From NCBI RefSeq assembly GCF_019279795.1, contig NC_056745.1, positions 1,496,662,147 to 1,496,726,146 on the forward strand: 64,000 nucleotides of DNA. Reading direction: 5' to 3'. The position numbers were made by a program, and so were the translations under genes. Below, one piece after another: positions 45,903 to 58,949 of this stretch. A model generated the notes under the pieces. The model had not been told where the DNA came from and searched no databases. It saw only the letters and a list, made by a program, of their open reading frames with translations. Numbering within the stretch: position 1 is the first letter of the stretch; each line of letters begins with the position of its first letter. The DNA is from Protopterus annectens. Lineage: Eukaryota; Chordata; Ceratodontiformes; Protopteridae.

Positions 45903-47816
45903 TGGGGGGGGGGGCAATCCCCATTCAAAGAATGATCTCAGCATGAATGGCAAGAACAGCTTACATCACACACACAGTGGTAGGATCATAGCACCACACA
46001 CTGACAGCCATAGTAAACTACAATCACAGAATAAAAAGCCGTGGGAGTTGTTGTTGGCATAAGGGGGCAATGGAATCAGGAAGCAGCTCCCTTTGCATCT
46101 AGCTAAAACCTGAAGCTGTACGACAGAGTTTGCAACCTGTTCCAGCAGAATAGTTTGTGTCTACATCGGACAACTGCAATGTTATAAGCAACAATACCCT
46201 GCACTGTCATTGTTACAAATATAAAATTAAAAATAAAATAAAAATAAAAACTGTGACCTTTCGCAGTGGCTTTATTTACTGTGGTCATAGGCTGCATTCC
46301 GAAGTCCTATTATTTATTTATTTTTTTTAGAAAAAGTAACACTTGCTTCAGCTTTTACTATAAGAATTTAATATACAGGCAGCATAAGACCATAAGGGGC
46401 ATATGTTAATAAAACACAATCAGCATGTAATGTCTCAGTTGTTACATGTAAGAGAAAGATACAGAATCAAGTTATTGTTCTAGAAATTACTCCATGGATA
46501 CTCTCAAAATATAAATAATTTCAGCACTTTTTTATTTACTAAACCTAAAATGAGATACTTAGCAAATGTTCTATCAGATCAAAACTGTTACTTTCAAACT
46601 AGCATAAATTATTTGCAAGTTGTATGAAGCTTACTGCATTCTTAACATAAATGTTTAGCTGAAAACAACTTCAATGTATATCATTAATTACACAATTCAG
46701 CAAGAGAAAAAAAACTTTATAATGGGTATAACAGCAGTCTGATAAATGAATTTGCATTTAATCCAAGCTCTGTATCTGTCATAGAATTAGGTCTGAATCC
46801 CTTTATTTCGACGCAGATGCTGCAGATTAAATGGCTTAAAATAATATTCCATGTTCTTTTATAAAAGCATGCAGAAACAATTTACTGAACAAAATTGATT
46901 AAAAGCCAAAACTCTTGATGACTGTTCTGAGGTCTGTATTCCTGGTATCAGGCATTTCTGTGGCAAAGTAAACCTCTGAGATGTACAAAGTGCTGATTAG
47001 TAACTGTGCTGCGAGCCTAGAATATGGATAGCTGTTCCATTCCCATGATCCCCCTCCACCTCAGGGTAAGTGTTATGGTATCCTAAGGTACTGTAGTCTC
47101 ACAGTATAGCTATATTTAATATGGATGCTTCCTCCCCAGCTGTAGTTTGTCTGTCTGCCTGCTTTTCTTTGTGTAGTTATTTTAGAAAAAAATGATAGTA
47201 AATGGGATACAGTTTTCCGATACAGTTTAAGCAGACTTTGAATTCAGACAACTGTTTTCAATAAACTGTGCCTCAGGAAACTGTCAATCAGGAAATCGTC
47301 CAACTCTTTCTCAGATTTATTAAACTGTTTGGGTTCAGTAACCATCTGTTAGCATTTACATTGACTGGCAGTTCCTTGCCAGGGTATTCAACATTAAAAT
47401 AGAACGATACAATAAAATGAGTTGACAGTATCCAGGAAAACAGATGATTTTAGTTTTAAATAGACATATATAAATCTGAATAAAATGTTTTACTGAGTCA
47501 GCCTTGAATCATGCTGTCTTTAATTGCAGGCTGTCAGATTTAAGAAATAAAACTAAATGCTCACATTAGTTGTATCTTCAGCCCTCCATAGCAATTTGCC
47601 GATGAATGTAATCATTGAGAATTGGCTTTTGTTTGCTAACACTCTAAACATACCAGAGTTAACCATGTGTAGTATTTTTCTTAAAACATATACAAATGGA
47701 AATGTTCTTTACCCCACGACTCAGGTATAACAGAAGACCTTTACATGCTTTGCACTACAAGTTATAAATACTTCTCAATGTTTGATTTTTTTTTAATTCT
47801 ACATGATATTACCACT
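45903..47816. other. Unassigned non-coding sequence
   Basis: It starts with a G-run (45,905-45,914). An AAATAAAATAAAAATAAAAA stretch lies near 46,230. No gene family or interspersed repeat is recognised. Confidence 0.45.
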
Positions 47817-48129
47817 CATACCTTTCAACTGTTCAGATTTTTGCAGAATGTTCAGATTTTTGTCTTATGTTCTTGGTCTGTCCCTCTTATCATTTGTGGT
47901 TTTCTGTCAACCATTGAGAACTGAAGTCACTAAATAATAACATACATTGCGTTTCACACTTCATATCCTTCCGAAAATGGATCCTAACACAAATCATGTT
48001 ATGTTAGCAACTTTGTAAGGTTATAAGAACAACATTTAAAATATGCACCTATTTTTGGGCTATTGCCCCCCCCCCCCCATTATTTTAGGCATTGTACAGA
48101 TTTCTTGCACTAAGAGGTTGGTAGACATG
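47817..48129 (+). mobile_element. hAT-like MITE, copy 3 (decayed)
   Basis: It begins CATACCTTTCAACTGTTCAG. Its reverse complement aligns with copies 1 and 2 (GAACTGAAGTCACTAAATAA, CACTTCATATCCTTC). A C-run lies at 48,067-48,079. The right end (CACTAAGAGGTTGGTAGACATG) is a decayed inverted repeat. Confidence 0.7.
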
Positions 48130-48244
48130 CTGTCATTCAAGATGGCAGCTTCCGTTAATCTTTCACTCTTGGTTTGTGACAATTTCATTAACTTAAATGT
48201 AGCTGAATATATTACTTGCAAGCTTATGTGCACCTACACCTGAA

Positions 48245-48530
48245 ATGTCCAGAATTTCAAACAATGTCCAGATGTGTGCCTTATATTTTTGGTCTGTTCC
48301 TCATAAAATGTAGGATTTTTCTCATAAATCACCGAATACTGAATTCACCAAGTAATGACAAAGATTGGAGTTTTAGACTTCATATCATTCAGAAAATGAA
48401 TGTTAATTCAAAACTTGTACTAGCAACTTTTTAAGTTTATAACAAATGTTTAAAATGTGTCCCTAATTTTGAGCCTTTGTCCCTGCATTATTTGTTGCTT
48501 CGCCAAGAATTCTTGTACTAAGATATAAAG
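48245..48530 (+). mobile_element. hAT-like MITE, copy 4 (decayed)
   Basis: Same interior as copy 3 in the same orientation (GAATACTGAATTCACCAAGT, AGACTTCATATCATTCAG, GTGTCCCTAATTTTGAGCC), starting about 115 bp after copy 3 ends. The left terminus is mostly lost and the right ends near CTTGTACTAAGATAT. The two may be independent insertions or an old tandem duplication. Confidence 0.65.
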
Positions 48531-48932
48531 AGCGATATAAGCACGTTATCTTTATTAATCTGTCCAAACATTAAAAACAAACTCTGTCCAGGATTCATTT
48601 GTAATGATTTTGCTTCTACCATTCTAATAAATTTATCCTAACACTGGTGTCTGATAATGACACAAAATAAGAGTGTTTTATTTGTTTCTGACTATCAGAT
48701 ATTTTGCTTAGTCCCATCCTACCTCAAGGAAGTCATAGGTACCACTCTAAATTTAATACAGCTGCTGAGAGAAGAAAAGTACTTTGAATAGTTACTTCCA
48801 ACAAGTGACATCACTATATTTCATTATTAAGCACTGAGTTAGATAGCACTGGCATTTTATATGACTAGCTGTTTACCTTTTGAGATACGTCCAACAGTTT
48901 TGAAAGTGTGTGTGTTTGTGTTAGGGAATGTA

Positions 48933-48937
<5 letters not shown>
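48531..48937. other. Unassigned non-coding sequence
   Basis: No feature recognised in this short AT-rich spacer. Confidence 0.5.

Positions 48938-49009
<72 letters not shown>
48938..49009 (+). repeat. (GT)n microsatellite
   Basis: Pure GT dinucleotides over about 72 bp. Cys-Val and His-Thr frames on either strand are accidental. Confidence 0.97.
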
Positions 49010-49012
<3 letters not shown>

Positions 49013-49131
49013 CATATGAGTAATGGAAACAGGTTTATATCTTCCCTCTCCTCCACCTTGACTTATCACTCTACAACAGACTGTTGGAGTAGTCTCCTCC
49101 CATCAACACAAAATGTCTCAAAGGTGACCAT

Positions 49132-50425
49132 GGGTTCATAGGTTCATAGGACAATACTAGGCTATTGGCCCAGAGGCCTAGCCAAGAATTTTGCCCATGT
49201 TCTGACAAAGTCTGCACCTGTTTCCCCTGTCCAGCAGGGACACAGATGGGATCCCAGGGGTGTATTTTGTGTTTCCCATCCAGTCATTCAGGTTCCTCTT
49301 AAAGAGGGCTACTGAGGTACTCTGCCTGACATGGAGAGGGAGTCTATTCCACAGATGGGGAGTCTTTGGAACACAAATCTATCCCACCAACAAGTTTTAT
49401 TAATGTTACAGACCAGGTTGAGGCCTTGCGTGCAGGTTGCATGAGTGGACTTTGACTTACGGATATGCAGCAACTCCATCAAAGCTGGGTATGTGATGGC
49501 TTGTATGCCAGACACAGGTCACCTCTGTACAAGACTAAGTAGCGGGACAAAGATTTTAGCCTATCTGTATAGGACAGGTGTTTGAGATCCTGAATTTTCC
49601 TGGTAAGGAGCCTCTGTGGTCTCTCCAGCTGCTTAATGTGCTTGGCAAGGTACATGACGAAGATGGCATTGTACTCAATAATGGGTTTAATAAGGGAGGA
49701 GTACAGGGGTGTTATGACCTCCTTGTTCCTGGATGAAATACACTTACTTATGAGGTGGGCCATGTAGAAAGCCTTCCATACAACGGACACAACTTGGTGG
49801 TCAAACATCAGGTTGCTATTAACTTGGGTGGACAAGTCCCTCACAACTGATTGCTTGCTTAGTACATTGTTATTAATGTGATGATTAGTGGGGACACCAT
49901 TTTCCCCAAATGGAATAATGATGCATTTCTTGGCATTCATTTTGAGGCCATGCTTCTGGCACCAGTCATTAGTTTGGGTAAGGCCCTCTTGGAGGATGTT
50001 CACATCACTAGGGAAATTTAAGACAGTGTCCAGCTTGCAGTCATCTACAAAACTGGTCAGCCACAGACCACTAGTTTTGGCTTGCAGCCAGAAAAGTCTA
50101 TCCCAAACAATACAGGCCTCAAAACTGATCCTTGGGGTACACCACTTGTTATGGCTCTACTACTAGAGGTGGCGTCCCCTATTTTGATTGAGTGGGTTCT
50201 ACCAGTAAGCCGGTTAGCTACCCATCTGGTAACATACTGGTTGATGCCTAGCTGGGAGAGTTTATTTATTATACCTGAGTGGGGAATAGTTTTGAAGGCT
50301 TTGGCAAGGTCAAGGTAGGCAGTGTGCACCATCTTCCTCTCGTCCATGACTTTCGTGACTGTTTCTAAGAAGTCGAACAAGTTTAACAGGCATGATCTCC
50401 CTTTGACAAAACCAAACTGTCTGGG
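49132..50425 (-). mobile_element. CR1-clade LINE, 3' fragment with RT (second subfamily)
   Basis: A minus-strand 5'-truncated CR1. The tail of about two CTATGAAC units is at 49,132-49,150, with the CTAGGC/GCCTAG arms next to it. Coding pieces in order: QFGFVKGRSCLLNL and AYLDLAKAFKTIPH (motif A; the second Asp-region residue is changed to Lys), SGVPQGSVLRPVLFG (motif B), then SFVDDCKLD (motif C, Ala to Val). WCQKHGLKMNAKKC and LERPQRLLTRKIQDLKHLSY (49,479-50,003) follow, then the C-terminal remnant (49,309-49,515). Several frameshifts. Its protein is closer to the copy at 58,808-62,335 (CQSHGLKLNAKKCIIIPF, NHHINSN) than to the 2.9-kb copy. The 5' border near 50,425 is approximate. Confidence 0.9.
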
Positions 50426-50832
50426 GTCAGGATGACATCTTATTGTGTAAGCAGGGCATAGCAACTGACATGTGTGCCCGTATATGTGAATGTCCCCATG
50501 CCTTCTCATTACCATTTCTGCATATATTACAAGACAATTTATAGTGTAGATATAGCTTGGTAAATTTAAACACACATCCCTGGCACCTGTACCACAAGCT
50601 GAGATTTATTCTTGCAGCAGATGGACTGCACTATCTCTTCAATCAGCAATGGTCATGCTGGCATTGACTGCTCTCTGACATCCTCCTCGCTGCCCTTTCC
50701 AGCACTTAAGTCACTAATTAATCAAAGGTCATTTGGGTCATATTGAGGAATTTATCCCTCTACCCAATGTAGCCAGTCAAAGGAAGGCTCTTTGTAATGC
50801 AAATAGGGCACTAACTATAAGAAGGAAATATC
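50426..50832. other. Unassigned non-coding sequence
   Basis: Nothing recognised between the CR1 truncation point and the 31-bp array. Confidence 0.5.
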
Positions 50833-51484
50833 AGCAATGACTAAAGTTAGAGGATGAGTAAGAAGCAATGACTAAAGTTAGAGGATGAGTAAGAAACAAT
50901 GACTAAAGTTAGAGGATAAGTAAGAAGCAATGACTAAAGTTAGAGGATAAGTAAGAAGCAATGACTAAAGTTAGAGGACAAGTAAGAAGCAATGACTAAA
51001 GTTAGAGGACAAGTAAGAAGCAATGACTAAAGTTAGAGGATAAGTAAGAAGCAATGACTAAAGTTAGAGGATAAGTAAGAAGCAATGACTAAAGTTAGAG
51101 GACAAGTAAGAAGCAATGACTAAAGTTAGAGGACAAGTAAGAAGCAATGACTAAAGTTAGAGGACAAGTAAGAAGCAATGACTAAAGTTAGAGGATAAGT
51201 AAGAAGCAATGACTAAAGTTAGAGGACAAGTAAGAAGCAATGACTAAAGTTAGAGGACAAGTAAGAAGCAATGACTAAAGTTAGAGGATAAGTAAGAAGC
51301 AATGATTAAAGTTAGAGGATGAGTAAGAAACAATGACTAAAGTTAGAGGATGAGTAAGAAGCAATGACTAAAGTTAGAGGATGAGTAAGAAGCAATGACT
51401 AAAGTTAGAGGATAAGTAAGAAGCAATGACTAAAGTTAGAGGATAAGTAAGAAGCAATGACTAAAGTTAGAGGATGAGTAAGAA
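50833..51484 (+). repeat. 31-bp minisatellite, 21 units
   Basis: Highly uniform unit GCAATGACTAAAGTTAGAGG followed by AT(G/A)AG or ACAAG and TAAGAA. I count 21 head-to-tail units with no spacers. Three variants (GATGAG, GATAAG, GACAAG) are arranged non-randomly. No open frame. Confidence 0.97.
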
Positions 51485-51960
51485 AGGGAAAAGAAAGTGT
51501 GGGCGTTAGATTGGTGAAAGTGATCCTGATAGAGATTTGTTTATGAAATGTACAGAAGTGAAATAATAAAGGTGGAGTGCAAGGCCAAAAAATATGAATT
51601 CTTTGGCTTTGGTGTATTTTTCATATATTTATGGGAATCATTAAAAACAAGAACATAATGCCCTACTAATAATAATGGTTGAAAAAGACAGGCTGTGGGA
51701 TTTATGAACAATCATGTAGGCTTTGCTCAAACCCTACAAGATATTTACATGTTAGTGCGATGAGCAGCAGCTCTAATTGTGTTTTCACACATCTTCACAT
51801 GCTTACACAAATACAAGCAAGTTTTTATGGCCAGCAACAATATTGGCAGCCAGGAAAATGGGTTGAGCAGCACAAGCACACAGTGTAAACAAACAAGCGT
51901 GCCTGTTGGCAAACCTGGTGTGTGCTCAAGCGGGAAGCATAAAGAGATTCATGAGGAAAA
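51485..51960. other. Unassigned non-coding sequence between two arrays
   Basis: No gene recognised. Short overlapping frames (51,679-51,997) lack motifs. Confidence 0.5.
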
Positions 51961-54900
51961 TAATGCCTGCTGTACACAGGCAGGGAAAGTGTACTGACTG
52001 TGCTGTGAATAACACATGCTGTACACAGGCAGGGAAAGTGTACTGACTGTGCTGTGAATAACACATACTGTACACAGGCAGGGAAAGTGTACTGAGTGCA
52101 CTGTGAATAATGCCTGCTGTACACAGGCAGGGAAAGTGTACTGACTTTGCTGTGAATAACACATGCTGTACACAGGCAGGAAACTGTACTGACTGTGCTG
52201 TGAATAACACATGCTGTTCACAGGCAGGGAAACTGTACTGAGGGCACTGTGAATAACACATGCTATACATAGGCAGGAAAACTGTACTGACTGTGCTGTG
52301 AATAACACACGCAGTACACAGTCAGGGAAAGGGTACTGAGTGTGCTGTGAATAACATACAGTAACAGGCAGGGAAGTGTACTGACTGTGCTGTGAATAAT
52401 GCCTGCTGTACACAGGCAGGGAAAGTGTACTGAGTGCGCTGTGAATAACACATGCTGTACACAGGCAGGGAAAGTGTACTGACTGTGCTGTGAATAATGC
52501 CTGCTGTACACAGGCAGGGAAAGTGTACTGAGTGTGCTGTGAATGACATATGCTGTACACAGGCAGGGAAAGTGTACTGAGTGTGCTGTGAATAACACAT
52601 GCTGTACACAGGCAGGGAAACTGTACTGAGTGCACTGTGAATAACACATGCTGTACACAGGCAGGGAAACTGTACTGACTGTGCTGTGAATAACACATGC
52701 TGAACACAGGCAGCGAAACTGTACTGAGTGAGCTGTGAATAACACATGCTATACACAGGCAGGGAAAGTGTACCTAGTGTGCTGTGAATAACACATGCTG
52801 TACACAGGCAGTGAAAGTGTACTGACTGTGCTGTGAATAATGCCTGATGTACACAGGCAGGGAAAGTGTACTGACTGTGCTGTGAATAATGCCTGATGTA
52901 CACAGGCAGGGAAAGTGTACTGACTGTGCTGTGAATAAAACATGCTGTACACAGGCAGGGAAAGTGTACTGAGTGCGCTGTGAATAATGCCTGCTGTACA
53001 CAGGTAGGGAAAGTGTACTGACTGTGCTGTGAATAACACATGCTGTACACAGGCAGGGAAAGTGTACTGAGTGTGCTGTGAATAAAACATGCTGTACACA
53101 GGCAGGGAAAGTGTACTGAGTGCACTGTGAATAACACATGCTGTACACAGGCAGGGAAAGTGTACTGAGTGCACTGTGAATAATGCCTGCTGTACACAGG
53201 CAGGGAAAGTGTACTGAGTGTGCTGTGAATAACACATGCTGTACACAGGCAGGAAAGTGTACTGAGTGTGCTGTGAATAACACATGCTGTACACAGGCAG
53301 GGAAAGTGTACTGAGTGTGCTGTGAATAATGCCTGCTGTACACAGGCAGGGAAAGTGTACTGACTGTGCTGTGAATAATGCCTGCTGTACACAGGCAGGG
53401 AAAGTGTACTGAGTGCGCTGTGAATAACACATGCTGCACACAGGCAGGGAAAGTGTACTGAGTGTGCTGTGAATAATGCCTGCTGTACACAGGCAGGGAA
53501 AGTGTACTGAGTGTGCTGTGAATAATGCCTGCTGTACACAGGCAGGGAAAGTGTACTGACTGTGCTGTGAATAATGCATGCTGTACACAGGCAGGGAAAG
53601 TGTACTGACTGTGCTGTGAATAACACATGCTGTACACAGGCAGGGAAAGTGTACTGACTGTGCTGTGAATAACACATGCTGTACACAGGCAGGGAAAGTG
53701 TACTGAGTGTGCTGTGAATAAAGCATGCTGTACACAGGCAGGGAAAGTGTACTGAGTGCTGTGAATAATGCCTGCTGTACACAGGCAGGGAAAGTGTACT
53801 GAGTGCACTGTGAATAATGCCTGCTGTACACAGGCAGGAAAGTGTACTGAGTGCACTGTGAATAATGCCTGCTGTACACAGGCAGGGAAAGTGTACTGAG
53901 TGTGCTGTGAATAATGCATGCTGTACACAGGCAGGGAAAGTGTACTGAGTGTGCTGTGAATAACACATGCTGTACACAGGCAGTGAAAGTGTACTGACTG
54001 TGCTGTGAAATACACATGCTGTACACAGGCAGGGAAAGTGTACTGAGTGTGCTGTGAATAACACATGCTGTACACAGGCAGGGAAAGTGTACTGAGTGTG
54101 CTGTGAATAATGCCTGCTGTACACAGGCAGGGAAAGTGTACTGAGTGTGCTGTGAATAACACATGCTGTACACAGGCAGGGAAAGTGTACTGAGTGTGCT
54201 GTGAATAGCACATGCTGTACACAGGCAGGGAAAGTGTACTGAGTGTGCTGTGAATAATGCCTGCTGTACACAGGCAGGGAAAGTGTACTGAGTGCACTGT
54301 GAATAATGCCTGCTGTACACAGGCAGGGAAAGTGTACTGAGTGCGCTGTGAATAATGCCTGCTGTACACAGGCAGGGAAAGTGTACTGAGTGCACTGTGA
54401 ATAACACATGCTGTACACAGGCAGGGAAAGTGTACTGAGAGCACTGTAAATAACACATGCTGTACACAGGCAGGGAAACTGTACTGAGTGCACTGTGAAT
54501 AACACATGCTGTAGGGAAAGTGTACTGACTGCGCTGTGAATAATACCTGATGTACACAGGCAGGGAAAGTGCACTGATTGTGCTGTGAATAATGCCTGAT
54601 GTACACATGCAGGGAAAGTGTACTGACTGTGCTGTGAATAAAACATGCTGTACACAGGGAGGGAAAGTGTACTAAGTGTGCTGTGAATAATGCCTGCTGA
54701 ACACAGGCAGGGAAAGTGTTCTGACTGTGCTTTGAATAGCACATGCTGTACACAGGCAGGGTAAGTGTACTGAGTGCGCTGTGATTAATGCCTGCTGTAC
54801 ACAGGCAGGGAAAGTGTACTGACTGTGCTGTGAATAATGCCTGCTGTACACAGGCAGGGAAAGTGTACTGACTGTGCTGTGAATAATGCATGCTGTACAC

Positions 54901-57675
54901 AGGCAGGGAAAGTGTACTGAGTGTGCTGTGAATAACACATGCTGTACACAGGCAGGGAAAGTGTACTGAGTGTGCTGTGAATAATGCCTGCTGTACACAG
55001 GCAGGGAAAGTGTACTGACTGTGCTGTGAATAATGCATGCTGTACACAGGCAGGAAAAGTGTAATGACTGTGCTGTGAATAATGCATGCAATACACAGCC
55101 AGGGAAAGTGTACTGACTGTGCTGTAAATAACACATGCTGTACACAGGCAGGAAAGTGTACTGACTGTGCTGTGAATAACACATGCTGTACACAGGCAGG
55201 GAAAGTGTACTGAGTGTGCTGTGAATAATGCCTGCTGTACACAGGCAGGGAAAGTGTACTGAGTGCACTGTGAATAATGCCTGCTGTACACAGGCAGGGA
55301 AAGTGTACTGAGTGCACTGTGAATAATGCCTGCTGTACACAGGCAGGGAAAGTGTACTGAGTGCGCTGTGAATAATACATGCTGTACACAGGTAGGGAAA
55401 GTGTAGTGAGTGCGCTGTGAATAACGCATGCTGTACAATGGCAGGAAAGTGTACTGAGTGCACTTTGAATAACACATGCTGTTCACAGGCAGTGAAAGTG
55501 TACTGAGTGTGCTGTGAATAACACATGCTGTACACTGGCAGAGAAAGTGTACTTAGTGCGCTATGAATAACACATGCTGTACACAGGCAGGGAAAGTGTC
55601 TGAGTAAGCTGTGAATAATGCCTGCTGTACACAGGCAGGGAAAGTGTACTGAGTGTGCTGTGAATAATGCCTGCTGTACACAGGCAGGGAAAGTGTACTG
55701 AGTGTGCTGTGAATAACACATGCTGTACACAGGCAGGGAAAGTGTACTGAGTGTGCTGTGAATAATGCCTGCTGTACACAGGCAGGGAAAGTGTACTGAG
55801 TGCACTGTGAATAACACATGCTGTACACAGGCAGGGAAAGTGTACTGAGTGCACTGTGAATAATGCCTGCTGTACACAGGCAGGGAAAGTGTACTGAGTG
55901 TGCTGTGAATAACACATGCTGTACACAGGCAGGGAAAGTGTACTGAGTGCGCTGTGAATAACACATGCTGTACACAGGCAGGGAAAGTGTACTGAGTGTG
56001 CTGTGAATAATGCCTGCTGTACACAGGCAGGGAAAGTGTACTGAGTGTGCTGTGAATAATGCCTGCTGTACACAGGCAGGGAAAGTGTACTGAGTGCACT
56101 GTGAATAACACATGCTGTACACAGGCAGGGAAAGTGTACTGAGTGTGCTGTGAATAATGCCTGCTGTACACAGGCAGGGAAAGTGTACTGAGTGTGCTGT
56201 GAATAACACATGCTGTACACAGGCAGGGAAAGTGTACTGAGTGCGCTGTGAATAATGCCTGCTGTACACAGGCAGGGAAAGTGTACTGAATGCGCTGTGA
56301 ATAATGCCTCCTGTACACAGGCAGGGAAAGTCTACTGACTGTGCTGTGAATAACACATGCTGAACACAGGCAGCGAAAGTGTGCTGTGAATAATGCCTAC
56401 TGTACACAGGCAGGGAAAGTGTACTGAGTGCTCTGTGAATAATGCCTACTGTACAAAGGCAGGGAATGTGTACTGAATGCGCTGTGAATAATGCCTGCTG
56501 TACACAGGCAGGGAAAGTGTACTGACTGTGCTGTGAATAATGCCTGCTGAACACAGGCAGGAAAAGTGTACTGAGTTCGCTGTGAATAACACATGCTGCA
56601 CACAGGCAGGGAAAGTGTACTGAGTGCACTGTGAATAATGCCTGAGGTGTACACAGGCAGAGAAAGTGTAGTGAGTGCACTGTGAATAATGCCTGAGGTG
56701 TACACAGGCAGAGAAAGTGTACTGAGTGCACTGTGAATAATGCCTGCTGTACACAGGCAGGGAAAGTGTACTGAGTGCTCTGTGAGGAATGCATGCTGTA
56801 CACAGGCAGGGAAAGTGTACTGAGTGAGCTGTGAATAACGCATGCTGTACACAGGCAGGGAAAGTGTACTGAGTGCACTGTGAATAACACATGCTGTACA
56901 CAAGTAGGGAAAGTGTACTGGGTGTGCTGTGAATAACACATGCTGTACACAGGCAGGGAAAGTGTACTGAGTGTGCTGTGAATAACACATGCTGTACACA
57001 GGCAGGGAAAGTGTACTGAGTGCACTGTGAATAATGCCTGCTGTACACAGGCAGGGAAAGTGTACTGAGTGCGCTGTGAATAATGCCTGCTGTACACAGG
57101 CAGGGAAAGTGTACTGAGTGCGCTGTGAATAATGCCTGCTTTACACAGGCAGGGCAAAGTGTACTGAGTGTGCTGTGACTAATGCCTGCTGTACACAGGC
57201 AGGGAAAGTGTACTGAGTGCGCTGTCAATAACACATGCTGTACTCAGGCAGGAAAAGTGTACTGAGTGCGCTGTGAAAAATGCCTTCTCTACACAGCCAG
57301 GGAAAGTGTACTGAGTGCACTGTGAATAATGCCTGCTGTACACACGCAGAGAAAGTGTACTGAGTGCACTGTGAATAATGCCTGCTGTACACAGGCAGGG
57401 AAAGTGTACTGAATGTGCTGTGAGTAATGCCTGCTGTACACAGGCAGGGAAAGTGTACTGAGTGTGCTGTGAATAATGCCTGCTGTACACAGGCAGGCAA
57501 AGTGTACTGACTGTGCTGTGAATAATGCATGCTATACACAGGCAGGGAAAGTGTACAGACTGTGCTGTGAATATTGCATGCTGTACAAAGGCAGGGAAAG
57601 TGTACTCACTGTGCTTTGAATAATGCCTACTGTACACAGGCAGGGAAAGTGTACTGAGTGCGCTGTGAATAACAC
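51961..57675 (+). repeat. 49-bp satellite array, about 116 units
   Basis: The 49-bp unit has two main variants, beginning CACATGCTGTACACAGGCAG or TGCCTGCTGTACACAGGCAG, followed by GGAAAGTGTACTGA(G/C)TG and CTGTGAATAA. Point variants and 1-2 bp deletions are frequent. The minus-strand unit has no TAA, TAG or TGA in any frame. Since 49 is not divisible by 3, all three minus frames stay open for hundreds of codons (up to 871). These are low-complexity products of the repeat, not genes. Edge units such as 57,540-57,620 are more diverged. Confidence 0.97.
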
Positions 57676-57777
57676 ATTATGACAGACTTGGTTAAAAAAT
57701 ACACAGCCCTCTGTTTTTCTTTAAGTAGGCCTGGACAGCCACACCTCTCACTCTCAGGGTTTTGGGCCTGAGTGCCT
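57676..57777. other. Short spacer between satellite and L2
   Basis: About 100 bp of sequence not recognised as part of either neighbour. Confidence 0.5.
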
Positions 57778-58560
57778 GACAAATCGCCAAATTTGCCACA
57801 GGGGCATCCTACCATAGTCACAACTGTCTCTCACTTGCTGAACTGGGCTGGCTTGAACTCCCTCACCTCCTTCAATGGTATCAACTCTCACTCGCCCACA
57901 AACTGGTAAACCATCCACTAAATGTCCCATCCCTCCAGAATCTACTCCAACCCTATCGCACCACCAGACCACTAAGATCCAGCAACAAAAATCACTTGCA
58001 GATCACTAAAGCCAATAACTCTGCTGGTGAAGCACTATTCTCTTGCACCATAGCCAAATTATGGAACTCCCTCCCATCCACAATTCCCTCCCTACCATCA
58101 TGCACCCACTTCAAAACTTTACTAAAAGCGCACCTAAAAACATGCTGGCTATGCCCTTGCAACTCCCACTCTAAAATCATCCACCCCATCCAACCACTAC
58201 CTTTCTTTCCACTCCACTAACTACCTTGATTATAGCAAGCTCAGATGCTCATAAGCCTAGTACTTATTATACAGCAGGAACTTCTTATTGTAACATTTGT
58301 TAATGTCTGTTATGTACTTCACATATAAAGATTCTAATTATCTACTGATGTACTATGTTCTTCATCTGTAAATATGTTGTAAGTAATTGCTATGTTATAT
58401 TGTTAATCGCTATGTAATCCAATGTAATTACTGTCTGTTTATTTTAACTGTGGAGCTTTTCTCCCCGGGCCTCCACTGAAAATGGACCTACGTCCAGTCG
58501 GACACTCCTGGTCAACAAATGTAAATAAAATATAATAAATAAAATAAAAAAATAAAATAA
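57778..58560 (+). mobile_element. L2-clade LINE, 3' fragment
   Basis: Plus-strand, 5'-truncated. The coding remnant reads IAKFATGASYHSHNC, then the frame at 57,996-58,220 (ALFSCTIAKLWNSLPS, WLCPCNS) to the stop. The 3' UTR is about 230 bp without any 75-bp repeats, ending in GTGGAGCTTTTCTCCCCGGG and an A/T-rich (AATAAA)n end. It shows what the L2 3' UTR looks like without a satellite. Confidence 0.9.
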
Positions 58561-58949
58561 CTACTGCTAGTGATGACTTTGGATCCTAACCCTCAGCAGC
58601 ACAGACCCTGGTCATGTCTGTTCAAAGTTGCTTGCTGCTGGCACGCATCTTTCTTTTCAGAGTGAACAGTATATCCAATGCCACTTTGTAGGGATGATGT
58701 GATGTAGACATTTATAGTCTCTAATCTAATTAATTTAGTGCTGCAATCAACTAAAATATGTATATAAGAAGAATGAATACAGCAAGAAAAAAATAAAGTT
58801 GATGAGATACATATAGGATCATAGGATTGTATGATCATAGGAAGTTACTAGGCTAATGGCCATAGGGCCCTTGCAAGCCTAGTCAACTTCTACCCTTATT
58901 TCCACAGTCAGCACCTAATGCCCATATCCAAGAGGGACACAGTTAGAAT

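Noticed and set aside
50833-51484. CRISPR-like array of about 31-bp repeats
   Set aside because: The repeats are contiguous with no spacers, and the genome is eukaryotic.
51925-57637. Minus-strand frames up to 871 codons, Cys/His-rich
   Set aside because: All three frames are open because the 49-bp unit lacks stop triplets on that strand. They are repeat products.
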